A stretch of DNA of 56,474 nt from the NCBI GenBank assembly GCA_937148845.1, contig CAKZRW010000082.1:1-56474 (forward strand). The letters run 5' to 3'. Both the position numbers and the translations under genes were made by a program. The stretch comes from an uncultured Actinomycetes bacterium (lineage in GTDB: Bacteria; Actinomycetota; Thermoleophilia; RBG-16-64-13). Positions 49,443-56,474 of this stretch are shown piece after piece. The notes beneath the pieces were generated by a model. That model did not search any database. It saw nothing but the letters and a program-made list of their open reading frames with translations, and was not told the origin of the DNA. The stretch's first letter is position 1, and each line of letters opens with the position of its first letter.

Positions 49443-49461
49443 ATACCGAGGGTGGCGTCAA
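49433..49461 (-). promoter_or_regulatory. Promoter of the MaoC-like/ADH/MarR unit
   Basis: Minus strand: TTGACG (49461-49456), 17-base spacer, TAACCT (49438-49433), covered by the palindrome. Confidence 0.45.
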
Positions 49462-49510
49462 CCGGACCCTCTCCCCCGAACTCCCTGGCCACCAGGCACG
49501 CCGCCAGCAA

Positions 49511-49553
49511 GGCAGGCCCGCCGCGCAAGAGGCTCCCGCGCAGCGGGCCTGCC
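49511..49553 (-). terminator. Hairpin after the SDR at 49584
   Basis: Arms GGCAGGCCCG / CGGGCCTGCC (10 bp) with an inner GCGC pair, 30 bases past the SDR stop on the minus strand. It separates that gene from the MarR-controlled unit. Confidence 0.6.
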
Positions 49554-49583
49554 CCGCGCCAGATTCACGCAAGCTTACAGGTC

Positions 49584-50414
49584 TCAGCGGGGCGCGGCTC
49601 CCCAGCCCGCAGCCCCGGTAAGGCTGAGTGCAGCGCCGCAGGGGTCTACCATAGAAGCACCGCCATCCACCAGGATGGTCTCTCCCGTCACGAAACTGGA
49701 GTCATCACTCCCCAGGAAGACGCAGATGCCCGCGATCTCATCCGGGGAGGCGGCCCGTTCCAAAGGCAAGAAGCGGGTGAGCTGCTTGAAGACCCCGTCC
49801 ATGTCTGAACCCATGGCCTCGGCCATACCCTTGAGGGAATGCTCACTCATCTCAGTGCGCACCGGTCCCGGTAGCACGGAGTTGGCCCTTATTCTGTGCT
49901 TGCCGAAGTCCAAGGCGACCTGGTTGGTCAGGTGGTTCAGTCCCGCTTTCGAAGCGCAATAGGGAGCCATGGTAGGGATGCACCGCACGCTGGCTAGTGA
50001 GGAGATGTTGATTATGGAGCCGCCCCCGTTCTCGATCATGTGGGGGATAGCGAACTTCATGGTGTAGAAGGGGCCGGTAAGATTGGTCTCGATCACGGCA
50101 TGCCAGATCTCCGGATCCACATCCACGACCGACCCGCCCGGATCGATGGCTGCGTTATTGACCAGAATGTCGATCTTGCCTCCGAATTCCACGGTCGTCT
50201 CCACCATGCGCTTGGCGTCTTCCAGCTTGGAGACGTCGCCGGGGCAAGCGATGGCAGTGCCAGGCGGAAGAGAGGCCACCACCTCATCGAGCTTGTTCTT
50301 CTTCCGGCCTGCGATGCAGACCTTCGCTCCCTCTCTGACATAGCGCGTGGCAATGGCCAGCCCGATGCCAGCCCCCGCCCCAGTGATCATCGCCACTTTG
50401 CCTTCGAGCATCAT
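49584..50414 (-). CDS. SDR family NAD(P)-dependent oxidoreductase
   Basis: A 276-residue classical SDR: ITGAGAGIGLAIATRY, NNAAIDPGG, Ser in NISSLASVRCI, YCASKAG, SFVTGETILVDGG. AGRKKNK after beta-2 suggests NADP(H). It has a ~20-residue Ala/Gly-rich tail past the usual end. ATG ATG start at 50414 with AAAGGAGA. It stands between two terminator hairpins, so it is probably transcribed alone; I see no clear promoter. Substrate unknown. Confidence 0.88.
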   Translation of the reverse strand: MMLEGKVAMITGAGAGIGLAIATRYVREGAKVCIAGRKKNKLDEVVASLPPGTAIACPGDVSKLEDAKRMVETTVEFGGKIDILVNNAAIDPGGSVVDVDPEIWHAVIETNLTGPFYTMKFAIPHMIENGGGSIINISSLASVRCIPTMAPYCASKAGLNHLTNQVALDFGKHRIRANSVLPGPVRTEMSEHSLKGMAEAMGSDMDGVFKQLTRFLPLERAASPDEIAGICVFLGSDDSSFVTGETILVDGGASMVDPCGAALSLTGAAGWGAAPR

Positions 50415-50505
50415 TTTGCTGACTCTCCTTTGTAGTAGTGGTCACCGAAGATGATAACCGCCGACGAAACCAGCTGCTCCTGACCCTGGGCCCGACCTAA
50501 ACGAA

Positions 50506-50532
50506 GGAGCCCCTCCGGGCGTGAGGGGCTCC
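50506..50532 (-). terminator. Terminator of the CocE/NonD hydrolase gene (10-bp stem)
   Basis: Arms GGAGCCCCTC / GAGGGGCTCC with a 7-base loop, 23 bases past the stop codon on the minus strand, followed by TTCGTTT. It has the shape of an intrinsic terminator. Confidence 0.75.
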
Positions 50533-50555
50533 AGCAGGGGAACGGGCAGTCAGGT

Positions 50556-52253
50556 TCAGCTCTTGCGCGGGATCACCGGCAGTGAGGCCCGCGACGGGTA
50601 ACGACCATCTCGGTAGATCTTGTGCAGACAAGTACGGCTCTTGCAAACGTGCCACATCACGTCGTAGGTCTCCGGGTCGGTGGGGACATCGATGCAGGAG
50701 ATCTCCACCTTGATCTGTTTGCCCGCCCGGAACAGGTGTGACATGGGCCGCAATTGGACCACGTACTCGTTAATCTCGCCCGGCACCACGGGTACCTCCT
50801 TGGTGTGGTCGTGGGCGATCTCCCAGGGCGTGGTCCGCTCGGGATCGAGGGCGCGGTGGGAAGCCTTCAACCATCCGGAAGCCAGCGGGTAGATGGCATC
50901 GGAATCGGCTTCCCGCACTTCCACCCGCCAGCAGGTGTCGTCCTGGTCTATGGCTGCATAGAAGGTTATGCGCGGCGGTCCCGTCACCTGGAGATCGTGG
51001 GGCAAGGGCGGGCTGACGTAGGTCACCCGGTTGCGCGTCTCAGTGACGTAGAGAGGCTGCTGTACGAAAGCGTCGGGCTCGTCGTTCCAGTAGTCAGGCT
51101 CCGGCCCCAGTTGCCCGAGGCTGTTGAAGTAGAAGTCGGTCCACACGGTGTTCTCGAGCGGCCAACTCTCCGCCGACTGCCAAGTAGTCATGCCGGTGGT
51201 CTGGTACCGGACGGTGGGCTCATCCATGATCCCGGTGTCGATGCCCTTGAGCCAGTAGTCGTACCAGCGCAAGAGCTCGTCGTGATTGGCCCGCCAAGGC
51301 CGCGTACCCATGTCGGTGTACAGGTACATCTTGGTGGGCACGTTGTTGCGCACCCGGTTGAACACGTTCATCTGGGGCTGTGAGAAGAAACTGAAGAAAG
51401 GTCCGCCTACATAGGTCGGCACCTTTATCCTGTCCAGGCGTTCCGAGACGGAGCGCTCGCGGTAGTACGGACCGTCAAGCTTGTTGAGCATGAAGTCGAA
51501 GAGGATGGGGTTCTTCTTGGGGTACTGGAGAAGATGCAGGAGGTAGGGGTATTGCCGCAGATCGGGGTCCTGCATCGCCTCTTCAACCAGCTTCTTGAGC
51601 TCCTCCGGCGGCGTGCTCATCTCCATGGCGGAGCGTACGTCGTTGGGAGCGTAGCCACAGCGGGCAGGGTAGGTCCCGGTGTAGAGTCCATACAAGAAGA
51701 TGTTGAAGACCCCGCCCTCGTATTGGCCGTGGTTGTAGAGATCGTCCCCAAAGATCTCCCAGGGAGCGATGCACTTGAGATGAGGCGGTTGTTCCGCCGC
51801 CACGTGCAACTGCATGGAGGCGAAGTAGCAGATGCCGCCCATGCCCACGTTGCCGTCGCACCAGGGTTGCTGGGCCAGCCACTCCACGATGTCGTAGCCA
51901 TCCTCGCCTTCGTGCCGCGAGAAAAGGCCCTCGTAGATGCCTTCGGAATGGCCGGTCCCGCGCAGGTCGCCGATCACGTATACGTATCCGCGCTCAGCAT
52001 AGTAGTAGGCGTTGCCGGCCTCGATGGAAGCCTCGAAGATCGACTTCCCGAACGGCTGCGGCGGCGTGTCGAACATCTGGGTGTCCTTGCCGTACGGCGA
52101 GAGAGCAAGGATGGCCGGGAACTTGCCCGGTGCGTCAGGGCGATAGATGTCGACCGCCAGCTTGACGCCGTCCCGAGCGGGCACAAAGACATCCCTGTCG
52201 ACAACTATGCCGTACTGCGGTTGGGATCCGGCAGCCTTCTTGACCTCTGTCAC
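50556..52253 (-). CDS. CocE/NonD family hydrolase with Cys at the nucleophile position
   Basis: A 565-residue protein with an X-Pro dipeptidyl-peptidase/cocaine-esterase alpha/beta-hydrolase domain (VDRDVFVPARDGVKLAVDIYRPD; GYVYVIGDLRGTGHSEGIY) and a C-terminal jelly-roll (PRITFYAAIDQDDTCWRVEVREAD). The usual G-x-S-Y nucleophile elbow reads VGMGGICYFASMQ, with Cys142 in place of Ser. The region that usually carries the acid (GGWxD) reads GGPFFSFF, so the Asp is not obvious either. The GTG at 52253 follows GGAGGA; the longer frame lacks a site. Promoter at 52349-52378, divergent from a TetR gene. A hydrolase for an ester, amide or lactone is possible; activity is uncertain. Confidence 0.85.
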   Translation of the reverse strand: MTEVKKAAGSQPQYGIVVDRDVFVPARDGVKLAVDIYRPDAPGKFPAILALSPYGKDTQMFDTPPQPFGKSIFEASIEAGNAYYYAERGYVYVIGDLRGTGHSEGIYEGLFSRHEGEDGYDIVEWLAQQPWCDGNVGMGGICYFASMQLHVAAEQPPHLKCIAPWEIFGDDLYNHGQYEGGVFNIFLYGLYTGTYPARCGYAPNDVRSAMEMSTPPEELKKLVEEAMQDPDLRQYPYLLHLLQYPKKNPILFDFMLNKLDGPYYRERSVSERLDRIKVPTYVGGPFFSFFSQPQMNVFNRVRNNVPTKMYLYTDMGTRPWRANHDELLRWYDYWLKGIDTGIMDEPTVRYQTTGMTTWQSAESWPLENTVWTDFYFNSLGQLGPEPDYWNDEPDAFVQQPLYVTETRNRVTYVSPPLPHDLQVTGPPRITFYAAIDQDDTCWRVEVREADSDAIYPLASGWLKASHRALDPERTTPWEIAHDHTKEVPVVPGEINEYVVQLRPMSHLFRAGKQIKVEISCIDVPTDPETYDVMWHVCKSRTCLHKIYRDGRYPSRASLPVIPRKS

Positions 52254-52348
52254 GATTCCTCCAATCCGCGTATTCTTGCTCCTAGCGTCGGTCGAGCAGC
52301 CCTGCCGCCCACCGGCGCCCCCTAATGAGCAGGCACTCAATAACATGT

Positions 52349-52378
52349 ACTATAAGGACTGGATATTCGTGCTGTCAA
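52349..52378 (-). promoter_or_regulatory. Promoter of the CocE/NonD hydrolase gene
   Basis: Minus strand: consensus TTGACA (52378-52373), 18-base spacer, TATAGT (52354-52349). The near-palindrome AATGAG-N6-CTCAAT lies downstream at 52324-52341, around the expected start, and may be the site of the divergent TetR protein. Confidence 0.7.
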
Positions 52379-52399
52379 TAGGTTCTTAAGGAGGATGAC

Positions 52400-53023
52400 G
52401 TGCCTCGTCAAGTTCGAGCCCGCAGACTCCCACCTGAAGTGCGGCGCGAACAGATCGTGGCCGCCGTCCTCAAGGTCGTAGCTGAGCACGGCGTGCCCGA
52501 AGCGACTGTCGCCCGCATCGCTCAGGCGGCCAACGTGTCCGAGGGCACCCTATATGTCTACTTCCCGTCTCGCCGCGAGATGCTGCTCGCAGCTTTGGAA
52601 GCCATCCTGAACGAGATGTACGCCCTCATAGACATCGAACCGGAAGCGGATGCCCTTACCCGCTTGCGCAAGATCGGCAAGATCCACGCCCAGGAGATGG
52701 CCGCAGAACGCGGCCTCATGGCTCTACCCTGGTTCGAGTTCATAGCGGCTGGACCCCAGGTGGGACTGCGGGAAGCGGTGGCAGAAACTCACCGTAGCGC
52801 CTATCGGCGGCTCCGCGGCATCATCGAAGACGGCATCGCCAAAGGCACCATCCGCTCCGACGTCGACCCTGACCGGCTGGCCTGGGGTTTCTACACCGTA
52901 CTGTGGGCTGAGAACATCGCCTGCATGATGGGCATGAAGGAATACCTCGGCGATGGGCATGCCGACCACATCATGGACTTGATATTGAGCGAGGCGGCAC
53001 CTCGGAAGCGACCAGAGGCATGA
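52400..53023 (+). CDS. TetR/AcrR family transcriptional regulator
   Basis: A 207-residue regulator: HTH at residues ~14-60 (VRREQIVAAVLKVVAEHGVPEATVARIAQAANVSEGTLYVYFPSRREM) and a helical C-terminal domain. The GTG at 52400 has AAGGAGG at 5 bases. It is divergent from the CocE/NonD hydrolase gene with a 146-base spacer holding that gene's promoter, so the hydrolase is the likely target. Convergent with the SDR at 53110. Confidence 0.9.
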   Translation: MPRQVRARRLPPEVRREQIVAAVLKVVAEHGVPEATVARIAQAANVSEGTLYVYFPSRREMLLAALEAILNEMYALIDIEPEADALTRLRKIGKIHAQEMAAERGLMALPWFEFIAAGPQVGLREAVAETHRSAYRRLRGIIEDGIAKGTIRSDVDPDRLAWGFYTVLWAENIACMMGMKEYLGDGHADHIMDLILSEAAPRKRPEA

Positions 53024-53109
53024 ACGATCGACCGGAAGGCGTCGGATGAGGCGAACCTCTTGCCGGCAGGGTATGACCTCCACGCGGACTCTGGCAGTGC
53101 CCACCGCTC

Positions 53110-53919
53110 CTAGTTGTGGCGGAGACCAGCGTCTACCAAGATGGTCTGACCGGTAACCCAGTCGCTGTCCGAAGAGGCCAGGAAGAAGGCCGTCCCTGCT
53201 ATATCGTCCGCCTCTAAGTTGCGCTGAGGCAGGCATTGTCCTTTGCGGACGTTCTCCCAATGCTCCGGCGCCTGTCGGGTCTGCTCCAAGTTGGCCTCGG
53301 TCCGCGTGCAACCGGGAGCGATGGCATTAACCCGTATCCCTTCCGGGCCCAGTTCGCGGGCTAAGGCGCGAGTGAAGCCGATGATCCCCCCTTTGCTCGA
53401 CACATAATAATGGATGAAACCGGCGACGCCCTCCCAGAAGGTGGCCGAAGTCATATTGATGATCTTGCCGTAACCCTGCGGCTTCATGTAGGGGTAGACC
53501 GCCCGCACGCAGAACCACATGCCCCGGAGATTCACGTCAAGAGCGTAGTCCCATTGCTCCACCGTCCATTCGTAGAAGCGCTTCCAAGGCTCCTTGGACA
53601 TGACGCCCCGGAAAGCAGCGGCGTTGTTCACCAAGATGTCGATCTTGCCCCCGTAGGTGTCAGCCAGGAGCTTGGCTGCAGCCTCACATTGGGCCAGGTC
53701 GACGATGTCACAGGTGATGGGCAGGGCATCTCCCCCCGCCGCGGTGATCTCCTCCGCCACTTTCACCGCACTGGGCCCGTCGATGTCGAGCACCCCGACC
53801 TTGGCGCCCTCAGCGGCAAAGCGCAAAGCTATGGACCGACCCAGGCTGTTGGTACCTCCACCCCCCGTGATGAGAGCGACCCTGTCACGCAGGCGCTTGC
53901 CTTCCAGTTGGTAAGCCAC
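53110..53919 (-). CDS. SDR family NAD(P)-dependent oxidoreductase
   Basis: A 269-residue SDR: ITGGGGTNSLGRSIALRF (a nucleotide loop longer than usual), NNAAAFRG, Ser in NMTSATFWEGV, YVSSKGG, WVTGQTILVDAG. DIDG after beta-2 fits NAD. The GTG at 53919 has AAAGGAGG at 5 bases. A GC hairpin at 53939-53980 separates it from the enoate reductase gene upstream; read-through is possible since I see no promoter between them. Confidence 0.88.
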   Translation of the reverse strand: MAYQLEGKRLRDRVALITGGGGTNSLGRSIALRFAAEGAKVGVLDIDGPSAVKVAEEITAAGGDALPITCDIVDLAQCEAAAKLLADTYGGKIDILVNNAAAFRGVMSKEPWKRFYEWTVEQWDYALDVNLRGMWFCVRAVYPYMKPQGYGKIINMTSATFWEGVAGFIHYYVSSKGGIIGFTRALARELGPEGIRVNAIAPGCTRTEANLEQTRQAPEHWENVRKGQCLPQRNLEADDIAGTAFFLASSDSDWVTGQTILVDAGLRHN

Positions 53920-53938
53920 GTCTGCCTCCTTTCCGGCC

Positions 53939-53980
53939 GGGCGGCGGCCGGGAGCTTCCTGAGGGCCCCGGCCGCCGCCC
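53939..53980 (-). terminator. GC hairpin between enoate reductase and SDR genes (14-bp stem)
   Basis: Arms 53939-53952 and 53967-53980, perfect over 14 bases, 14-base loop. It begins 5 bases past the reductase stop and ends 20 bases before the SDR start, so it may terminate or attenuate, or it may protect the processed mRNA end. Confidence 0.6.
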
Positions 53981-53984
53981 GCAA

Positions 53985-55964
53985 CTACAACTCTATGGCC
54001 GCCTCGAAGCCTTCGTGAATGGCATTGAACAGGATGCGAGGCGCCTTGCAGTCGCCGATGACTCGGACCTCTTCGACAAGATCAGCGAACCGGTCAGCCA
54101 CTTCAGTGCGCGGACGCAGTGTCGGCGCCACGACGACGGCGTCTGCGGGCAGTTCCTCATGCCGTTCTTCACCGCCGTCCTCTTTGATATGCACCACAGC
54201 CAAGCCTTGCCGCACTTCTGCCAACACCGCCTCGCGCCGAGGCGTTACGCCGGCCGCTTCCAGAAGATCTTCCAAGACCACGATGTCCACGAAGTTGACC
54301 GTCTGGTCACCCGCCGAGCCTCCAGGAAGCCCCACGACCTCCACCTGCTTGCCCCGACGAGTCAGAGCCAGAGCCGACTCCAGACCCATCCCGCCGTCAC
54401 CAGCCACCACGACCCGGCTGCCCGGGACTTCGCCACCCTGGAGCACATAGCCGGCCGTGAACACCTGAGGCAGGTCCAGTCCCGGTAGTGCGGGCAGCAC
54501 CGGCTCAGCGCCGGCAGCCACGATAATCTCGTCAGGCGTCTCCGCCCGCACCAGCTCGGCCGTGGCTTCCGTGTTTAGCAGCACACGGACAGTGGACCTC
54601 TGCACCTCTCGCAGCAGGTAGTCCAAGAAGCACTTCCAGTCGCTCTTGAACTCTGGGCCAGAGGCCGCCCGGAGATTACCGCCCAGCCTTGACTCCTTCT
54701 CGAACAGGACTACCTCGTGACCCCGCGACGCTGCCACCATGGCCGCCTCCATGCCGGCAGGGCCCCCTCCTACTACCACCACTTTCTTCTTCACGGGAGC
54801 TACCGGCGGCAACCAGCGGTAGTAGTCCTCCCTCACCGCGATGGGATTGACCGCGCAGCGCACCGGCAGACTGTGAGCCCCCCGGGTAAGGCACGAGTTA
54901 CAGCGCACGCAGGGCCGTACGTCGGCCTTACGACCCCGGAAAGTCTTCTTGGGTAGGGCGGGGTCAGCAAGGAGAGCCCGACACAAAGCCACGAAATCAG
55001 CCTTCCCCGCCGCCACCCACTCGCCCGCTTCATCCAGGTCGAGGATGGCACCCACCACCCCTACCGGCGTCTTGACTGCCTTCTTGATCTGAGCGGCACG
55101 CTCCACGTTCTCGCCGTGCGGTAGATAGGTCGAGGGGTGGGTATAGGGGTAGGTCTCGGGGACCCCGATCATCCCGGCCGAAACCTGGAACAGGTCGACC
55201 TTGTCTTGCATGATCTTCGCGTATTCCACAGCGTCCTCTATCTCAAGGCCGCCCGGCACCAGATCACTGGCACTGATGCGCCACTCGATGGGGAAATCCG
55301 GTCCGCAACGTTCCCGGATCGCTTCCACCACTCTGAGCCCGAAGCGGCACCGGTTCTCTAGGCTGCCCCCGTACTCATCGGTACGGGAGTTCACAGCCGG
55401 CGAGACGAATTGCGAGATCAGCCAACCGTGACCGGCATGGATCATGACCATGTCGAACCCCGCCGTCTTGGCTCGGAAGGCAGCAGCCGCGAAGTGTTCG
55501 ATGACCTCCTCGATCATTTCCCGGGTCATCTCTTCCACCGTCTGTTCGCCCCGGCGGCGGTCCTCGGTGAACACGCCGCGCATAGCGGAAGGCCCGATGG
55601 GATTCCGGCCTCCGTTGAGCTCGCTCACCGCTTGGCGGCCACCATGGTTGAGCTGGATGGAGGCAAGCGCCCCCTCCGCTTTGATGACCTCGGCCACCTG
55701 GGTGAGAGCAGGGATGTAGAAGTCGCTACCCAAATTGAGCTGGGTGGGTTGCGTGATGGCGCGGTCGGAATCGATGGCCGTCTCCATCACGGTGATGATG
55801 CCTGCTCCTCCCTTGGCCTGGACGCGGTAGAACTCCACGATGTCCCTTGACACCGATTGGTCTGCGTGAGCCACGCACAAGAGGGTGGGAGCCGCTTCTA
55901 CCCGGTTCTTGGCGGTCAGAGGTCCTACTTTGAGAGGCTCCATCAAGACTTCGTAGGCCGACAT
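53985..55964 (-). CDS. NADH:flavin oxidoreductase/2,4-dienoyl-CoA reductase family (FMN, 4Fe-4S, FAD), second copy
   Basis: A 659-residue enoate reductase-type enzyme. TIM barrel with EPLKVGPLTAKNRVEAAP and HAGHGWLISQFVSPAVNSRTDEYGGS; [4Fe-4S] motif CVRCNSCLTRGAHSLPVRC; FAD/NAD(P) domain VVVVGGGPAGMEAAMVAASRGHEVVLFEK and VVVAGDGGMGLESALALTRRGK. The ATG at 55964 follows GAGGGGG; in-frame ATGs at 56000 and 56042 have weaker sites. It differs from the copy at 34254 in keeping the normal HxGHG pattern. Downstream of a GMC oxidoreductase; the pair could reduce and oxidise a cyclic or allylic substrate. Confidence 0.88.
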   Translation of the reverse strand: MSAYEVLMEPLKVGPLTAKNRVEAAPTLLCVAHADQSVSRDIVEFYRVQAKGGAGIITVMETAIDSDRAITQPTQLNLGSDFYIPALTQVAEVIKAEGALASIQLNHGGRQAVSELNGGRNPIGPSAMRGVFTEDRRRGEQTVEEMTREMIEEVIEHFAAAAFRAKTAGFDMVMIHAGHGWLISQFVSPAVNSRTDEYGGSLENRCRFGLRVVEAIRERCGPDFPIEWRISASDLVPGGLEIEDAVEYAKIMQDKVDLFQVSAGMIGVPETYPYTHPSTYLPHGENVERAAQIKKAVKTPVGVVGAILDLDEAGEWVAAGKADFVALCRALLADPALPKKTFRGRKADVRPCVRCNSCLTRGAHSLPVRCAVNPIAVREDYYRWLPPVAPVKKKVVVVGGGPAGMEAAMVAASRGHEVVLFEKESRLGGNLRAASGPEFKSDWKCFLDYLLREVQRSTVRVLLNTEATAELVRAETPDEIIVAAGAEPVLPALPGLDLPQVFTAGYVLQGGEVPGSRVVVAGDGGMGLESALALTRRGKQVEVVGLPGGSAGDQTVNFVDIVVLEDLLEAAGVTPRREAVLAEVRQGLAVVHIKEDGGEERHEELPADAVVVAPTLRPRTEVADRFADLVEEVRVIGDCKAPRILFNAIHEGFEAAIEL

Positions 55965-56042
55965 CTCGTCCCCCTCTCCTCTTTCTTCCCTGTGCTCCAT
56001 CAACGCCCCTTGCTGTCGACAGCCCTGGGACTCCCCGCTCAT

Positions 56043-56474
56043 CTACGATGCCTTCTCCAGCGTCTCGGCCACCAGTCTGCGAGCCAGGCCCATGATGGTA
56101 AGCACGGGAGGCAATCCCATGGGCTCGGGTATGACACTGGAGTCACACACGTAGAGACCGGAGATCTCGGTCTGGAGATCTCGGTCGATGACGTCATCGA
56201 TGCGGACAGTACCCCCCGGATGGGCTCCCCGGGGCGGGGTGGTGAGGATGGTGTCAGGATCGCAGCCGGCCCGGACCAGGATGCGGGTAGCGATCTCCCG
56301 ACCCCGGGCCAGCAGCTTGAGCTCTGGGTCGCCCAGCGGCTTTGACACCGACCCATCGGGACGGATAGCCCCGGTCAGTGGGTCGCGCGCCTTGGTCATG
56401 ATGCCGAGAGTCTTGCGGTAGCCGAGGAAGAAGCGGGCTTTGCGCGGGCCGCCCATGACCAGACCCAGGTAGTA
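56043..56474 (-). CDS. GMC family FAD oxidoreductase, C-terminal fragment (rest beyond window)
   Basis: The last 143 residues of a flavoprotein of the glucose-methanol-choline type. Visible C-terminal features: THP-like PRGAHPGGTVRIDDV and GLYVCDSSVIPEPMGLPPVLTIMGLARRLV, the FAD-contacting end of the family. The frame is open to the window edge, so the protein starts beyond it. Its stop lies 78 bases before the enoate reductase start on the same strand. The substrate could be an alcohol or sterol-like compound; not determinable here. Confidence 0.85.
   Translation of the reverse strand, partial: YYLGLVMGGPRKARFFLGYRKTLGIMTKARDPLTGAIRPDGSVSKPLGDPELKLLARGREIATRILVRAGCDPDTILTTPPRGAHPGGTVRIDDVIDRDLQTEISGLYVCDSSVIPEPMGLPPVLTIMGLARRLVAETLEKAS

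Noticed and set aside
1-56474. CRISPR arrays, tRNA or rRNA genes, insertion sequences, phage genes
   Set aside because: No regularly spaced repeats, cloverleaf sequences, transposase frames or phage-like genes were seen on either strand.

Overview
The window is a high-GC bacterial chromosome segment that is almost entirely catabolic and energy metabolism. No rRNA, tRNA, insertion sequence, phage gene or CRISPR array is visible. The genes suggest an anaerobe: a tungsten-type aldehyde:ferredoxin oxidoreductase, an indolepyruvate:ferredoxin oxidoreductase, two ADP-forming acyl-CoA synthetases and an NrfD-linked molybdopterin oxidoreductase. The gene style fits a deep-branching or anaerobic Actinobacteriota lineage: high GC, Thr/Pro-rich lipoprotein linker, AAGGAGG ribosome sites, some GTG starts, and many SDR, TetR, SnoaL and EthD genes. 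That placement is inference. Most genes are on the minus strand; only the three-gene oxidoreductase operon and three regulators are on plus.

Layout, left to right. 1-3000 (minus): class III aminotransferase, MoaF-like protein and a truncated LivH permease. 3433-6885: TetR regulator (+) convergent with an aldehyde:ferredoxin oxidoreductase and its IclR regulator (-). 7138-11142 (+): Fe-S subunit, NrfD membrane anchor and molybdopterin catalytic subunit, closed by a perfect 17-bp hairpin. 11281-14008 (-): SDR, beta-keto acid cleavage enzyme, 3-hydroxyacyl-CoA dehydrogenase. 14169-19321 (-): ADP-forming acyl-CoA synthetase, IorA, IorB, VOC protein. 19464-21817: LVIVD beta-propeller (-) divergent from a GntR regulator (+). 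21862-24087 (-): SDR with an altered active site, DUF3237 protein, double-EthD protein. 24300-29366 (-): branched-chain-type ABC importer in which LivM, LivG and LivF form one polypeptide. 29512-33417 (-): second ADP-forming synthetase and a 4-hydroxybutyryl-CoA dehydratase-family protein that lacks the Fe-S ligands.

33510-46213 (-) looks like one eleven-gene operon: SDR, Zn-alcohol dehydrogenase, SnoaL-like, TetR, FadN-like fusion, thiolase, M24/creatinase-like, SDR, 3-hydroxyacyl-CoA dehydrogenase, Fe-S enoate reductase, SnoaL-like. An 18-bp palindrome (ATAGAGCG-CT-CGCTCTAT) sits at the operon's promoter and again at the promoter of the dehydratase-like gene. In both places it is the same distance from a TTGACA box, so the two units look like one regulon, probably controlled by the TetR protein encoded inside the operon. 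46357-49354 (-) is a MarR-controlled unit (MaoC-like, Zn-alcohol dehydrogenase, MarR) with a matching palindrome over its promoter. 49584-56474 holds an SDR, an alpha/beta hydrolase with a Cys nucleophile position, TetR (+), another SDR, a second Fe-S enoate reductase and the end of a GMC oxidoreductase.

Together the genes describe import of small organic acids or amino acids, activation to CoA thioesters, several parallel beta-oxidation-like routes, ferredoxin-linked oxidation, and ATP recovery by ADP-forming synthetases. The substrate of the eleven-gene operon cannot be named from sequence. It is the best candidate here for an undescribed pathway, because several of its and its neighbours' enzymes have replaced residues that are normally catalytic or metal-binding.
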